Of a stretch of DNA of 64,000 nt, positions 45,311-54,114 are shown in pieces. Below the pieces are notes generated by a model. That model was not told the DNA's origin, did no database searches, and saw nothing but the letters and a program-made list of their open reading frames with translations. The stretch covers positions 1 to 64,000 of the forward strand of contig CAJNBY010000006.1 in assembly GCA_905221125.1 (NCBI GenBank), written 5' to 3'. Each line of letters opens with the position of its first letter. The stretch's first letter is position 1. This DNA comes from a bacterium (GTDB lineage: Bacteria; Bacillota; Bacilli; Lactobacillales; Streptococcaceae). Made by a program: the position numbers and the translations under genes.

Positions 45311-46567
45311 ATGGAAAGTTTACTTGTTCTATTATTGATTGCCAATCTAGCTGGGCTTTTTCTGATTTGGCAAAGACAGGATAAGCAGGAAAAACATCTT
45401 AGCAAGAGTTTGGAGGATCAGGCAGATCATTTATCAGACCAGTTGGATTATCGTTTTGAACAAGCCAGACAAGCCAGCCAGTTGGATCAAAAAGATTTGG
45501 AAGTGGCTGTCAGCGACCGTTTGCAGGAAGTGCGAATAGAATTGCACCAAGGTCTGACTCAGGTTCGTCAAGAAATGACAGATAATCTCTTGCAAACTAG
45601 AGACAAGACTGACCAACGCCTCCAAGCCTTGCAGGAATCAAATGAGCAACGTTTGGAACAAATGCGCCAGACGGTCGAGGAAAAACTAGAAAAGACCTTG
45701 CAGACACGTTTACAGGCTTCCTTTGAGACAGTTTCCAAGCAACTGGAGTCGGTCAATCGTGGTCTGGGAGAAATGCAGACAGTTGCCCGCGATGTTGGTG
45801 CTCTCAATAAGGTTCTCTCTGGAACCAAGACGCGAGGGATTCTGGGCGAATTGCAACTGGGGCAAATCATCGAAGACATCATGACCCCTGCTCAGTATGA
45901 ACGAGAATACGCAACGATTGAAAGCTCCAGTGAAAGAGTGGAGTACGCCATTAAGCTACCTGGCCAAGGCGATCAAGAATATGTCTACTTACCGATTGAC
46001 TCCAAGTTTCCACTGGCGGATTATTACCGCTTGGAAGAAGCCTATGAAGCAGGTGATAAGGATGAAATCGAACGTTGCCGTAAGTCACTCCTAGCAAGCG
46101 TCAAGCGCTTTGCCAAGGATATCAAGAGTAAATATTTGGCGCCACCACGAACGACTAATTTTGGAGTCTTGTTTGTTCCGACAGAAGGTCTCTACTCAGA
46201 AATTGTCCGCAATCCTGTTTTCTTTGATGATTTGAGACGGGAGGAGCAGATTATTGTCGCAGGTCCAAGTACCCTATCAGCCCTGCTTAACTCTTTATCA
46301 GTTGGCTTCAAGACCCTCAATATCCAGAAGAGTGCTGACCATATCAGTAAGACCCTTGCTAGCGTCAAGACCGAGTTTGGCAAGTTTGGTGGCATTCTGG
46401 TCAAGGCACAAAAGCATCTCCAACATGCCTCTGGCAATATTGATGAATTATTAAACCGTCGCACCACAGCTATCGAGCGGACGCTCCGTCACATTGAGTT
46501 ATCAGAAGGTGAGCCTGCGCTTGATCTACTCCATTTCCAAGAAGATGAGGAAGAATATGAAGATTAG
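45311..46567 (+). CDS. rmuC: RmuC-family DNA recombination protein
   Basis: The 418-aa protein has an N-terminal membrane anchor (SLLVLLLIANLAGLFLIWQ), a long coiled coil (about 25-150) and the RmuC nuclease-like domain (about 165-390). E. coli RmuC limits inversions at short inverted repeats. The start follows AGGAGGTAGG, right after the thiN stop. It overlaps yhaM by 11 nt. Confidence 0.92.
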   Translation: MESLLVLLLIANLAGLFLIWQRQDKQEKHLSKSLEDQADHLSDQLDYRFEQARQASQLDQKDLEVAVSDRLQEVRIELHQGLTQVRQEMTDNLLQTRDKTDQRLQALQESNEQRLEQMRQTVEEKLEKTLQTRLQASFETVSKQLESVNRGLGEMQTVARDVGALNKVLSGTKTRGILGELQLGQIIEDIMTPAQYEREYATIESSSERVEYAIKLPGQGDQEYVYLPIDSKFPLADYYRLEEAYEAGDKDEIERCRKSLLASVKRFAKDIKSKYLAPPRTTNFGVLFVPTEGLYSEIVRNPVFFDDLRREEQIIVAGPSTLSALLNSLSVGFKTLNIQKSADHISKTLASVKTEFGKFGGILVKAQKHLQHASGNIDELLNRRTTAIERTLRHIELSEGEPALDLLHFQEDEEEYED

Positions 46568-47498
46568 TCACATGAAAAAAGATGAGCTGTTTGAAGGCTT
46601 TTACCTAATCAAGTCAGCTGATTTGAGACAGACACGAGCTGGGAAAAACTACCTGGCCTTTACCTTCCAAGATGATAGTGGCGAGATTGAAGGGAAACTC
46701 TGGGATGCCCAACCACATAACGTTGAGGCCTTTACCGCAGGTAAGGTTGTCCATATGAAAGGGCGCCGAGAAGTTTATAACAATACCCCTCAGGTCAATC
46801 AAATCACCCTACGCTTGCCTCAACCTGGTGAACCCAATGATCCAGCTGATTTCAAGGTCAAGTCACCAGTTGATGTCAAGGAAATTCGAGAGTATATGAT
46901 TCAGATGGTTTTCAAAATCGAGAATCCTGTTTGGCAACGAATTGTTCGAAATCTCTACACCAAGTACGATAAGGAATTCTATTCTTATCCAGCAGCAAAG
47001 ACCAACCACCATGCCTTTGAAACGGGTTTGGCCTATCATACGGCGACCATGGTGCGTTTGGCAGATGCCATTAGCGAGGTCTATCCTCAGCTCAATAAGA
47101 GCCTGCTCTATGCGGGGATTATGCTGCATGACTTGGCTAAAGTTATCGAGTTGACGGGACCAGACCAGACTGAGTATACAGTGCGAGGCAATCTCCTTGG
47201 TCATATTGCTCTAATTGATAGTGAAATTACTAAGACGGTTATGGAGCTCGGTATTGATGATACCAAGGAAGAAGTCGTTCTGCTCCGCCACGTTATCCTC
47301 AGTCACCACGGCTTATTAGAGTATGGAAGTCCGGTTCGTCCACGTATCATGGAGGCAGAGATTATCCATATGATTGATAATCTGGATGCTAGCATGATGA
47401 TGATGTCAACCGCTCTGGCTTTGGTGGATAAGGGAGAGATGACCAATAAAATCTTCGCTATGGACAATCGTTCCTTCTATAAACCAGATTTAGATTAA
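46557..47498 (+). CDS. yhaM: 3'-5' exoribonuclease YhaM
   Basis: The 313-aa protein has an N-terminal OB-fold (to about residue 120) and an HD domain with HHAFETGLAYH and MLHDLAKVIE. It degrades RNA and single-stranded DNA from the 3' end and, in streptococci, trims many mRNA 3' ends by a few bases. The start lies inside the end of rmuC behind GAGGAAG; the next in-frame ATG (46572) is an alternative. It is the last gene of the ksgA cluster. Confidence 0.93.
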   Translation: MKISHMKKDELFEGFYLIKSADLRQTRAGKNYLAFTFQDDSGEIEGKLWDAQPHNVEAFTAGKVVHMKGRREVYNNTPQVNQITLRLPQPGEPNDPADFKVKSPVDVKEIREYMIQMVFKIENPVWQRIVRNLYTKYDKEFYSYPAAKTNHHAFETGLAYHTATMVRLADAISEVYPQLNKSLLYAGIMLHDLAKVIELTGPDQTEYTVRGNLLGHIALIDSEITKTVMELGIDDTKEEVVLLRHVILSHHGLLEYGSPVRPRIMEAEIIHMIDNLDASMMMMSTALALVDKGEMTNKIFAMDNRSFYKPDLD

Positions 47499-47532
47499 TA
47501 ATTTAAGAAAAATGAGCATTTTTTAGGATAAG

Positions 47533-47565
47533 AATGTTCGTTTTTTTATGTGAATATGGTATAAT
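47533..47565 (+). promoter_or_regulatory. purR promoter with an upstream PurBox
   Basis: The extended -10 TGG TATAAT is at 47557-47565. The minus strand at 47545-47533 reads AAAAACGAACATT, 12 of 13 matches to the PurBox AWWWCCGAACWWT. It covers the -35 position, which suggests that PurR controls its own gene. Confidence 0.7.
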
Positions 47566-47583
47566 AAGTAAAAGACAAAAATT

Positions 47584-47738
47584 AATACTCTTAGAAAATC
47601 TCTTCAAACTAGGGTAGCATCGCCTTGTCGTATGTATATATGTAGGTATATTACGGACTTTGTCAGTTCTATCGACAATCTCAAAACAGTGTTTTGAATT
47701 ACCAGCGACCAGCTTTCTAGTTTGCTTTTTGATTTTTT
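47584..47738 (+). repeat. Degenerate BOX element in the purR leader
   Basis: boxA is altered (TACTCTTAGAAAATCTCTTC), one boxB-like unit keeps the AAAACAGTGTTTTGA hairpin, and boxC is decayed (TTGCTTTTTGATTTTTTGA). It lies between the purR promoter and the purR ATG, making the leader about 190 nt. Confidence 0.8.
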
Positions 47739-47764
47739 GAAAAAAAATAGAATGGGAAATAGAA

Positions 47765-48592
47765 ATGAAATTAAGAAGAAGTGATCGGATGGTTGTCATT
47801 TCCAACTATTTGATTAATAATCCTTATAAACTAACTAGTCTCAATACGTTTGCTGAAAAGTATGAATCTGCTAAATCATCCATCTCAGAAGATATCGTGA
47901 TTATCAAACGTGCCTTTGAGGAAATCGAAATCGGTCACATCCAGACTGTAACTGGGGCTGGTGGGGGTGTCATCTTCACACCGTCAATTTCGAGTCAGGA
48001 TGCCAAAGAAATGGTTGAGGACTTGCGTGCCAAGTTGTCAGAAAGTGACCGTATCTTGCCAGGTGGCTATATCTACTTGTCAGATTTGCTTAGCACACCA
48101 GCTATCTTGAAAAATATTGGTCGCATTATTGCCAAGAGCTTTATGGATCAAAAAATTGATGCAGTTATGACAGTAGCGACTAAGGGTGTGCCACTTGCAA
48201 ATGCAGTTGCCAATGTCCTCAATGTTCCTTTTGTCATTGTGCGCCGTGACTTGAAAATTACCGAAGGTTCAACTGTCAGCGTCAACTATGTTTCAGGTTC
48301 AAGTGGTGACCGTATCGAGAAAATGTTCCTTTCAAAACGCAGTCTAAAGGCCGGCAGCCGTGTCTTGATTGTGGATGACTTCTTGAAAGGTGGCGGAACT
48401 GTCAATGGGATGATCAGCCTCTTGCGTGAGTTTGATTCAGAATTGGCTGGTGTCGCAGTCTTTGCGGACAATGCCCAAGAAGAACGTGAAAAGCAATTTG
48501 ACTACAAGTCACTCTTGAAAGTAACCAATATTGATGTCAAGAACCAAACCATCGATGTTGAGGTTGGCAATATCTTTGACGAAGATAAATAA
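47765..48592 (+). CDS. purR: Purine operon regulator PurR (PRPP-sensing)
   Basis: The 275-aa Gram-positive type PurR has an N-terminal winged helix (about 1-75, MKLRRSDRMVVISNYLI) and a phosphoribosyltransferase-like effector domain with the PRPP motif VLIVDDFLKGGGT (about 200-212). In lactococci and streptococci it activates purine genes when PRPP is high, via PurBoxes. A PurBox overlaps its own promoter, and a BOX repeat lies in its leader. Confidence 0.96.
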   Translation: MKLRRSDRMVVISNYLINNPYKLTSLNTFAEKYESAKSSISEDIVIIKRAFEEIEIGHIQTVTGAGGGVIFTPSISSQDAKEMVEDLRAKLSESDRILPGGYIYLSDLLSTPAILKNIGRIIAKSFMDQKIDAVMTVATKGVPLANAVANVLNVPFVIVRRDLKITEGSTVSVNYVSGSSGDRIEKMFLSKRSLKAGSRVLIVDDFLKGGGTVNGMISLLREFDSELAGVAVFADNAQEEREKQFDYKSLLKVTNIDVKNQTIDVEVGNIFDEDK

Positions 48593-48603
48593 GAGATAGA
48601 ACT

Positions 48604-48634
48604 AAAGGTTGGAACGATTGTCCCAGCCTTTCTT
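48604..48634 (+). terminator. purR terminator
   Basis: A 9-bp stem with one G-U pair (AAAGGTTGG / CCAGCCTTT) is followed by a TTCTTTG tail. Confidence 0.7.
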
Positions 48635-48658
48635 TGCAAATAGAATAGAAGGAAGCTT

Positions 48659-49909
48659 ATGAAAACACCATTTATTAATAGAGAAGAGTTAGAAGCGATT
48701 GTTGCTAAGTTCCCAACTCCCTTTCACTTGTATGATGAGAAGGGGATTCGTGAGAAGGCAAGAGCTGTCAACCAAGCCTTTTCTTGGAACAAGGGCTTTA
48801 AGGAATATTTTGCAGTTAAGGCTACTCCAACACCAGCTATCTTGAAAATCCTCCAAGAGGAAGGCTGCGGTGTGGACTGCTCTAGTTATGTAGAGCTCTT
48901 GATGAGCCATAAACTGGACTTTCCGGGTTCTGAGATTATGTTCTCCTCTAACAACACGCCAGACAAGGAATATGCCTATGCGCGTGAATTAGGTGCGACC
49001 ATTAACTTGGATGCTTTTGAAGATATTGAACATCTGGAGCGAGCGGCAGGCATTCCAGAAATCATCTCTTGTCGTTACAATCCTGGCGGTGTTTTTGAAC
49101 TGGGAACAGATATTATGGACAATCCTGGAGAAGCCAAGTTTGGGATGACTAAGGACCAGCTCTTTGAAGCCTTTGCTATCTTGAAGGAAAAAGGAGCTAA
49201 GACCTTTGGGATTCACTCCTTCCTAGCATCCAATACCGTGACCCATCTCTATTATCCAGAGTTGGCGCGTCAGCTTTTTGAATTGGCTGTTGAAATCAAG
49301 GAAAATTTGGGAATTTCGCTAGACTTTATCAATCTTTCTGGCGGTATTGGTGTCAATTATCGTCCTGAGCAGGAACCAAATGATATTGCCTTGATTGGTG
49401 AGGGAGTTCGCAAGGTGTATGAAGAAGTTCTTACACCAGCAGGTCTTGGTCAGGTTAAGATTTTCACTGAATTGGGTCGTTTTATGCTAGCACCTCACGG
49501 TGCTCTCGTCACAAGAGTCACTCATAAGAAAAAAACTTACCGTACTTATCTAGGTGTGGATGCATCAGCAGTCAACCTCATGCGTCCTGCCATGTATGGA
49601 GCCTATCACCATATCACCAATTTGACTCACCCAGAAGGGCCAGCTGAAGTGGTAGATGTGGTCGGTTCACTCTGCGAAAACAATGATAAATTTGCAGTGA
49701 ATCGGGAATTGCCTCATACAGAAATCGGTGATTTGCTGGTGATTCATGATACAGGTGCACATGGATTCTCCATGGGTTACCAGTACAATGCCAAACTTCG
49801 TTCTGCGGAAATCCTCTATACTGAAGAAGGTAAAGCCCGTCAAATCCGCCGTGCAGAGCGCCCTGAGGACTATTTTGCAACCTTGTATGGCTTTGATTTT
49901 GAAGAATAA
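48659..49909 (+). CDS. lysA: Diaminopimelate decarboxylase (group IV PLP decarboxylase)
   Basis: The 416-aa enzyme converts meso-diaminopimelate to lysine. The PLP lysine is K54 in FAVKATPTP. NLSGGIGVNY and a glycine-rich phosphate site follow, and the catalytic cysteine lies in GSLCENNDKF. Close relatives act on carboxynorspermidine or ornithine, so substrate identity rests on overall similarity. In streptococci lysine also enters the peptidoglycan stem peptide. Confidence 0.85.
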   Translation: MKTPFINREELEAIVAKFPTPFHLYDEKGIREKARAVNQAFSWNKGFKEYFAVKATPTPAILKILQEEGCGVDCSSYVELLMSHKLDFPGSEIMFSSNNTPDKEYAYARELGATINLDAFEDIEHLERAAGIPEIISCRYNPGGVFELGTDIMDNPGEAKFGMTKDQLFEAFAILKEKGAKTFGIHSFLASNTVTHLYYPELARQLFELAVEIKENLGISLDFINLSGGIGVNYRPEQEPNDIALIGEGVRKVYEEVLTPAGLGQVKIFTELGRFMLAPHGALVTRVTHKKKTYRTYLGVDASAVNLMRPAMYGAYHHITNLTHPEGPAEVVDVVGSLCENNDKFAVNRELPHTEIGDLLVIHDTGAHGFSMGYQYNAKLRSAEILYTEEGKARQIRRAERPEDYFATLYGFDFEE

Positions 49910-49994
49910 AATGATATTTAATTGAAAATGAAATTGAAAAACAGATTGCTTTCTAAAAAATAGGCAAAAATCTTGTTTTTCCTTCAAGTCGTGA

Positions 49995-50021
49995 TATAAT
50001 AAAACTATAAAACGTTTTCAA
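49995..50021 (+). promoter_or_regulatory. pflA promoter (-10) and downstream cre site
   Basis: TATAAT (49995-50000) is followed by TATAAAACGTTTTCAA (50006-50021), 14 of 16 matches to the cre consensus. It lies from about +1 into the leader, where CcpA could block elongation. AAGGAAGG precedes the ATG. Confidence 0.7.
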
Positions 50022-50034
50022 GGAAGGTAACGAT

Positions 50035-50829
50035 ATGTCTGAAGAAACAATTGATTATGGACAAGTGACAGGAATGGTGCATTCGACAGAAAGTTTTGGT
50101 TCGGTAGATGGGCCTGGTATTCGTTTTATTGTCTTTTTGCAAGGCTGTCACATGCGTTGCCAGTATTGCCATAACCCGGATACTTGGGCTATGGAGTCCA
50201 ATAAATCACGTGAACGGACGGTAGATGATGTCTTGACAGAGGCCTTGCGCTACCGCGGTTTCTGGGGAAATAAGGGTGGTATTACAGTCAGTGGGGGAGA
50301 AGCCCTCTTGCAGATTGATTTCTTGATTGCCCTCTTTACCAAGGCCAAAGAACAAGGAATCCACTGTACCTTGGATACCTGTGCTCTTCCTTTCCGTAAT
50401 AAACCACGTTACCTTGAAAAGTTTGACAAACTCATGGCTGTCACTGACTTGGTTCTCTTGGATATCAAGGAAATCAACGAAGAACAGCACAAGATTGTCA
50501 CTAGCCAAACCAATAAAAATATCTTGGCCTGTGCCCAGTATCTATCAGATATTGGAAAACCTGTCTGGATTCGCCACGTGCTAGTTCCAGGATTGACAGA
50601 TAGAGATGATGACTTGATTGAACTTGGTAAGTTCGTCAAGACCCTCAAAAATGTTGATAAGTTTGAAATCCTGCCTTATCACACCATGGGTGAGTTCAAA
50701 TGGCGTGAACTGGGAATTCCATATTCCCTCGAAGGGGTCAAACCACCAACAGCAGACCGTGTGAAAAACGCTAAAAAACTCATGGATACCGAAAGTTATC
50801 AAGACTATATGAAACGTGTACATGGATAA
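50035..50829 (+). CDS. pflA: Pyruvate formate-lyase activating enzyme
   Basis: The 264-aa radical-SAM enzyme installs the glycyl radical on pyruvate formate-lyase. The iron-sulfur motif is CHMRCQYC, preceded by GPGIRFIVFLQG; TVSGGEALLQ is the SAM-binding GGE motif. It enables mixed-acid fermentation under low oxygen. The promoter bears a cre site. The pfl gene itself is not in the window. Confidence 0.97.
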   Translation: MSEETIDYGQVTGMVHSTESFGSVDGPGIRFIVFLQGCHMRCQYCHNPDTWAMESNKSRERTVDDVLTEALRYRGFWGNKGGITVSGGEALLQIDFLIALFTKAKEQGIHCTLDTCALPFRNKPRYLEKFDKLMAVTDLVLLDIKEINEEQHKIVTSQTNKNILACAQYLSDIGKPVWIRHVLVPGLTDRDDDLIELGKFVKTLKNVDKFEILPYHTMGEFKWRELGIPYSLEGVKPPTADRVKNAKKLMDTESYQDYMKRVHG

Positions 50830-50834
50830 AAAAG

Positions 50835-50862
50835 AAGCCTGATGGAAACATCGGGCTTTTAA
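50835..50862 (+). terminator. pflA terminator
   Basis: A 10-bp stem with one G-U pair (AAGCCTGATG / CATCGGGCTT), GAAA tetraloop, and a TTTAAGTTT tail begins 5 nt after the pflA stop. Confidence 0.85.
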
Positions 50863-50900
50863 GTTTACACAAATATATATAATTAAATAAAACAAAATTT

Positions 50901-51051
50901 TATACTCTTCGAAAATCTCTTCAAACCACGTCAGCGTCGCTTTGTCGTATATATGTGACTGACTTCGTCAGTTTTATCTACAACCTCAAAACAGTGTTTT
51001 GAGCAGCCCGCGGCTAGCTTCCTAGTTTGCTCTTTGATTTTCATTGAGTAT
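50901..51051 (+). repeat. BOX element with one boxB module (A-B-C)
   Basis: Complete boxA (TACTCTTCGAAAATCTCTTC with CGTCAGCGTCGC), one boxB with GACTTCGTCAG and AAAACAGTGTTTTGAG hairpins, and boxC. It borders the accessory ABC/two-component cassette on its left side. Confidence 0.93.
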
Positions 51052-51084
51052 TAAATCTTTTGATTCTTGAAATTCTGAAAAAAA

Positions 51085-51121
51085 TCCGAAAATGAATGTG
51101 TAAGATAAAATTACTTTCGGA
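51085..51121 (+). promoter_or_regulatory. ABC operon promoter flanked by a perfect inverted repeat
   Basis: TCCGAAA (51085-51091) and TTTCGGA (51115-51121) are a perfect inverted repeat 23 bp apart. TAAAAT (51106-51111), the likely -10, lies between them and the left arm overlaps the -35 position. It may be an operator, possibly for the adjacent response regulator. Confidence 0.5.
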
Positions 51122-51147
51122 AACATTAAATAGAATCGGAGAACATC

Positions 51148-51858
51148 ATGGAACAAAGTATTACCATTAAAAATTTATGTAAGTCGTATGGCCAAACTCA
51201 AATTTTAAAAGATATTTCTTTTGAAGCAAAAGTAGGTAGAGTGACTGCTTTCCTGGGTCCAAATGGAGCTGGTAAAAGTTCAACCTTACGTATTTTATTA
51301 GGATTAGACAAAGCAACATCTGGACTTACCAAAATTGGAGATCAAACTTATAAGGAATTAAAATTTCCTCTAAAGACTGTAGGAGCTTCATTTGACAGTG
51401 TAGGAGCTCCTGATGATCGGACTGTTTATCAACATTTGAAAATTGTTGCTGCTAGTAATGGGATATCCAGTCAGCGAATTGATCAAGTCTTGGATATGGT
51501 GGATATTAGCCATAAGAAAAAATCTAAAATTGGAAAATTATCATTAGGCGAAGGACAACGCTTGGGAATTGCAACAGCTCTATTAGGAAATCCTCAGTAT
51601 CTGATATTGGATGAACCGACAAATGGGTTGGATCCAAGAGGAATTCGGTGGTTTAGAGAGTTTATAAAAAAACAAGCTCAAGAAGGGAAGACCGTCTTAC
51701 TGTCATCTCATATATTATCGGAAGTGGAAGCAGTAACAGATGATGTAGTTATCATAAATAAAGGAAAAGTTCTTATAAAAGGGACTTTACAAGAAGTGAT
51801 GAAAAATCTTTCTTCACTAGAGGAAGTCTTCTTTAGTTTAACAGAGGGAGGGAAGTGA
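51148..51858 (+). CDS. ABC transporter ATPase, bacteriocin/antibiotic-resistance type
   Basis: The 236-aa ATPase has Walker A GPNGAGKS (about 38-45), signature LSLGEGQR, Walker B LILDEPTNGLD and the H-loop LSSHIL. It resembles BcrA/LanF-type ATPases that energise export or membrane removal of peptide antibiotics. It starts behind CGGAGAAC and is followed 1 nt later by the first permease. Base composition is clearly more AT-rich than in the flanking housekeeping genes. Confidence 0.9.
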   Translation: MEQSITIKNLCKSYGQTQILKDISFEAKVGRVTAFLGPNGAGKSSTLRILLGLDKATSGLTKIGDQTYKELKFPLKTVGASFDSVGAPDDRTVYQHLKIVAASNGISSQRIDQVLDMVDISHKKKSKIGKLSLGEGQRLGIATALLGNPQYLILDEPTNGLDPRGIRWFREFIKKQAQEGKTVLLSSHILSEVEAVTDDVVIINKGKVLIKGTLQEVMKNLSSLEEVFFSLTEGGK

Positions 51859-51859
51859 C

Positions 51860-52645
51860 ATGGCACTTATTTACTCTCTTCATTCTGAAATATTGAAATT
51901 ACTTTATAAGAGAGCTACTCATGTTGTACTATTCTTGATACTGGTATTTCAAACTTTTTTAGCAAATATTGGTGCTTCTCAAATTGTTTCAGTTGGTATC
52001 CATGCTACACCAGAGACAAATCCAGAATTAGCAGAAGCTATACCTCCTATTGAATTTTTAGGTTTTGATGTCACTTTATTTGGTGTTTTTATTATGATTA
52101 TCCTAGGCTCAATTTATGGAGCCGAGGAGTATAAAGGCTCGGCTATTCGTACAAGCCTTCTCTCTATTACAAATCGAAGTACTTTCCTAGTTTCAAAAAC
52201 ATTAGTTTGGCTTATATTTTCTTTCATCATTTCCTTTCTATCAATATTCTTGACGATTAACATGACACATTATGTTTTAGGACAAGATGGCTTATTGCTT
52301 TTTTCACTGAATGGAACAGTTTGGTTCTATATATTTTTAGCTAGTATAGCTTGGACCTTGTTGGGACTGTTGGCCTATATTATGGCTTTGACCTTTAAAA
52401 CAGCCATTGTTCCTCTATTATTTTTGCTTCCTCAAGTCTATAATTTAGGAACATTCTTAGCAAACTATATATCGGTTGCAAAATTTCTTCCAGTTGCATT
52501 GGGGCAAGGATTGATTGCTACATCTCCTCAAATTTTAGAACATAATAGTTTACAAAATATTTTACTTTTACTTTGTTGGAACTTCTCATTCTTGGCTTTA
52601 GCAATTTACCGCTTACTTAAGTCAGATATCGGAGGAGGTGAATAA
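51860..52645 (+). CDS. ABC-2-type permease subunit 1
   Basis: The 261-aa membrane protein has about six hydrophobic segments. It starts MALIYSLHSEILKLLYKRAT and shows a conserved early motif GAEEYKGSAIRTSL after the second span, typical of LanE/BcrB-like ABC-2 permeases. It is coupled to the ATPase gene (1-nt gap). With the second permease it would form the membrane part of the transporter. The substrate cannot be read from sequence. Confidence 0.85.
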   Translation: MALIYSLHSEILKLLYKRATHVVLFLILVFQTFLANIGASQIVSVGIHATPETNPELAEAIPPIEFLGFDVTLFGVFIMIILGSIYGAEEYKGSAIRTSLLSITNRSTFLVSKTLVWLIFSFIISFLSIFLTINMTHYVLGQDGLLLFSLNGTVWFYIFLASIAWTLLGLLAYIMALTFKTAIVPLLFLLPQVYNLGTFLANYISVAKFLPVALGQGLIATSPQILEHNSLQNILLLLCWNFSFLALAIYRLLKSDIGGGE

Positions 52646-52646
52646 G

Positions 52647-53366
52647 TTGAAAGAGCAACTTAAAAGTGAGTATCTTAAGTTTATGATGAATCCTTGGTAC
52701 TGGTTGATTATAGGTGCTCTATTACTGTGTGTTCCAGCGTTAGTTATTTTTTTAAATAATAAGCCAGACCAGTTGACTCTACAGTTTGTTTTGGAACAGC
52801 TACTGCAAAGTCTCTATTTAGGACAGGCAGGTTTCGTTAGTCTAGCGGTTCTATTTATAGGTCAAGAATTTACAGGTTCTAGCCTTCGTACCAGTTTTCT
52901 TACCTGTCCAAATCGTTTAAAATTTATAATCTGTAAACTAGCTATTCTATTATGTATTGAAATTATCCTATTAGTCTCTGTAATATCATTATGTATACTA
53001 CTTGCCCAAGGATACTACAATATCAATCTTTTGAGCAATATTAAAAATGTTCTGACAATCCTATTTCCAGCATGTATTTCTATTCTAACCTTCGCTCTTT
53101 TAAGTGGTATTTTTGTATTTATTTCCCAGTCTTTTATCTTAATTCTCGGAATAAGTTTATCCCTTTTATTGGGGTTGGGACAAATGTTACTACAATTCAG
53201 TTCTTTTTTTAGAAATTTACCATTACTAGCTAGTATGAATTGTTTTTATATCCATCCCTTGTCGCTTTATTATCCAGTGTGGCAAGGCTTAGGGATACAA
53301 ATAGTTTGGCTACTAATTGTTTTTATATTTGCTACACTGATACTTATAGGAAGAAATGTAGGCTAA
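52647..53366 (+). CDS. ABC-2-type permease subunit 2
   Basis: The 239-aa membrane protein has about six spans. The motif GQEFTGSSLRTSFLTCPNR parallels that of subunit 1, so the pair likely arose by duplication, as in LanE/LanG. The TTG at 52647 is preferred: GGAGGAGG (52631-52638) is 8 nt before it, whereas the in-frame GTG at 52638 overlaps that ribosome site. It starts 1 nt after the stop of subunit 1. Confidence 0.82.
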   Translation: MKEQLKSEYLKFMMNPWYWLIIGALLLCVPALVIFLNNKPDQLTLQFVLEQLLQSLYLGQAGFVSLAVLFIGQEFTGSSLRTSFLTCPNRLKFIICKLAILLCIEIILLVSVISLCILLAQGYYNINLLSNIKNVLTILFPACISILTFALLSGIFVFISQSFILILGISLSLLLGLGQMLLQFSSFFRNLPLLASMNCFYIHPLSLYYPVWQGLGIQIVWLLIVFIFATLILIGRNVG

Positions 53367-53391
53367 AGACAGGGGATATCCTGTCTTTTTC
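53365..53391 (+). terminator. Terminator between the ABC genes and the two-component genes
   Basis: A 9-bp perfect stem AAAGACAGG / CCTGTCTTT with a short loop is followed by TTCTC. The two-component pair has its own promoter after it. Confidence 0.8.
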
Positions 53392-53399
53392 TCGGTTAG

Positions 53400-53408
53400 T
53401 GCTATAAT
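53400..53408 (+). promoter_or_regulatory. Promoter of the two-component genes (extended -10)
   Basis: TGC TATAAT lies 20 nt before the response-regulator ATG, which has AGGAGGGTGAG upstream. Confidence 0.65.
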
Positions 53409-53427
53409 ATAGTTAGGAGGGTGAGTT

Positions 53428-54114
53428 ATGACTTATAAAATTTTGGTGGTAGATGATGATCTTGCTATTCTTCGCCTAATAAAAAAAGTACTAGAATATG
53501 AAAAATATGAAGTAGTCATACGAAATAAGATAGAAGAGATTGATCTTTGTGATTTTACAGGATTTGACTTGATTTTATTAGATATTATGATGCCTGTTAG
53601 TGGTTTAGAAATCTGTCAGATGATTCGCGAGCAGATAACTGTTCCTATCTGTTTTATAACTGCCAAGGATATGGATGAAGATTTAGTAGCTGGAATCAAT
53701 GCAGGTGCTGATGATTATATTATGAAGCCCTTTAGTATGCAAGAATTGTTAGCACGTGTTAAAATGCACTTACGTCGTGAAGAAAGGACTAAAGGAAATG
53801 TTCATCAAATAAAGATTGGGAAGCTTATACTATATACGGATAGTAAGGAACTATTTGTAAACGATGATAAGATTGCCCTGACAAGGAGGGAATTTGACAT
53901 AGTGAATCTTTTGGCAAGCAACCCAAGTAAAATATATTCTATTGAGGAAATTTATAATTATCTATATCCACAAAGTTCAGAAGCGCTTTTACGTTCGGTT
54001 TCAGAGTACATTTATCAAATTCGTCAAAAGCTGAAACCTTATCAATTAAATCCAATTAAAACCTTGTACGGTGGAGGATATCAATGGGTAGAATCAAAAG
54101 TTTTAGACAATTAA
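53428..54114 (+). CDS. OmpR/PhoB-family response regulator
   Basis: The 228-aa regulator has a receiver domain with acidic pocket D9-D11, phospho-acceptor D52 (LILLDIMMP) and the conserved lysine in YIMKPF. The C-terminal winged helix (about 130-225) ends with TLYGGGYQW. It overlaps the kinase gene by 31 nt. By position it likely controls the neighbouring ABC operon in response to a cell-envelope-active peptide; this is inference. Confidence 0.92.
   Translation: MTYKILVVDDDLAILRLIKKVLEYEKYEVVIRNKIEEIDLCDFTGFDLILLDIMMPVSGLEICQMIREQITVPICFITAKDMDEDLVAGINAGADDYIMKPFSMQELLARVKMHLRREERTKGNVHQIKIGKLILYTDSKELFVNDDKIALTRREFDIVNLLASNPSKIYSIEEIYNYLYPQSSEALLRSVSEYIYQIRQKLKPYQLNPIKTLYGGGYQWVESKVLDN

Noticed and set aside
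51070..51084. CodY box upstream of the ABC operon
   Set aside because: Only about 10 of 15 consensus positions match in AT-rich sequence.
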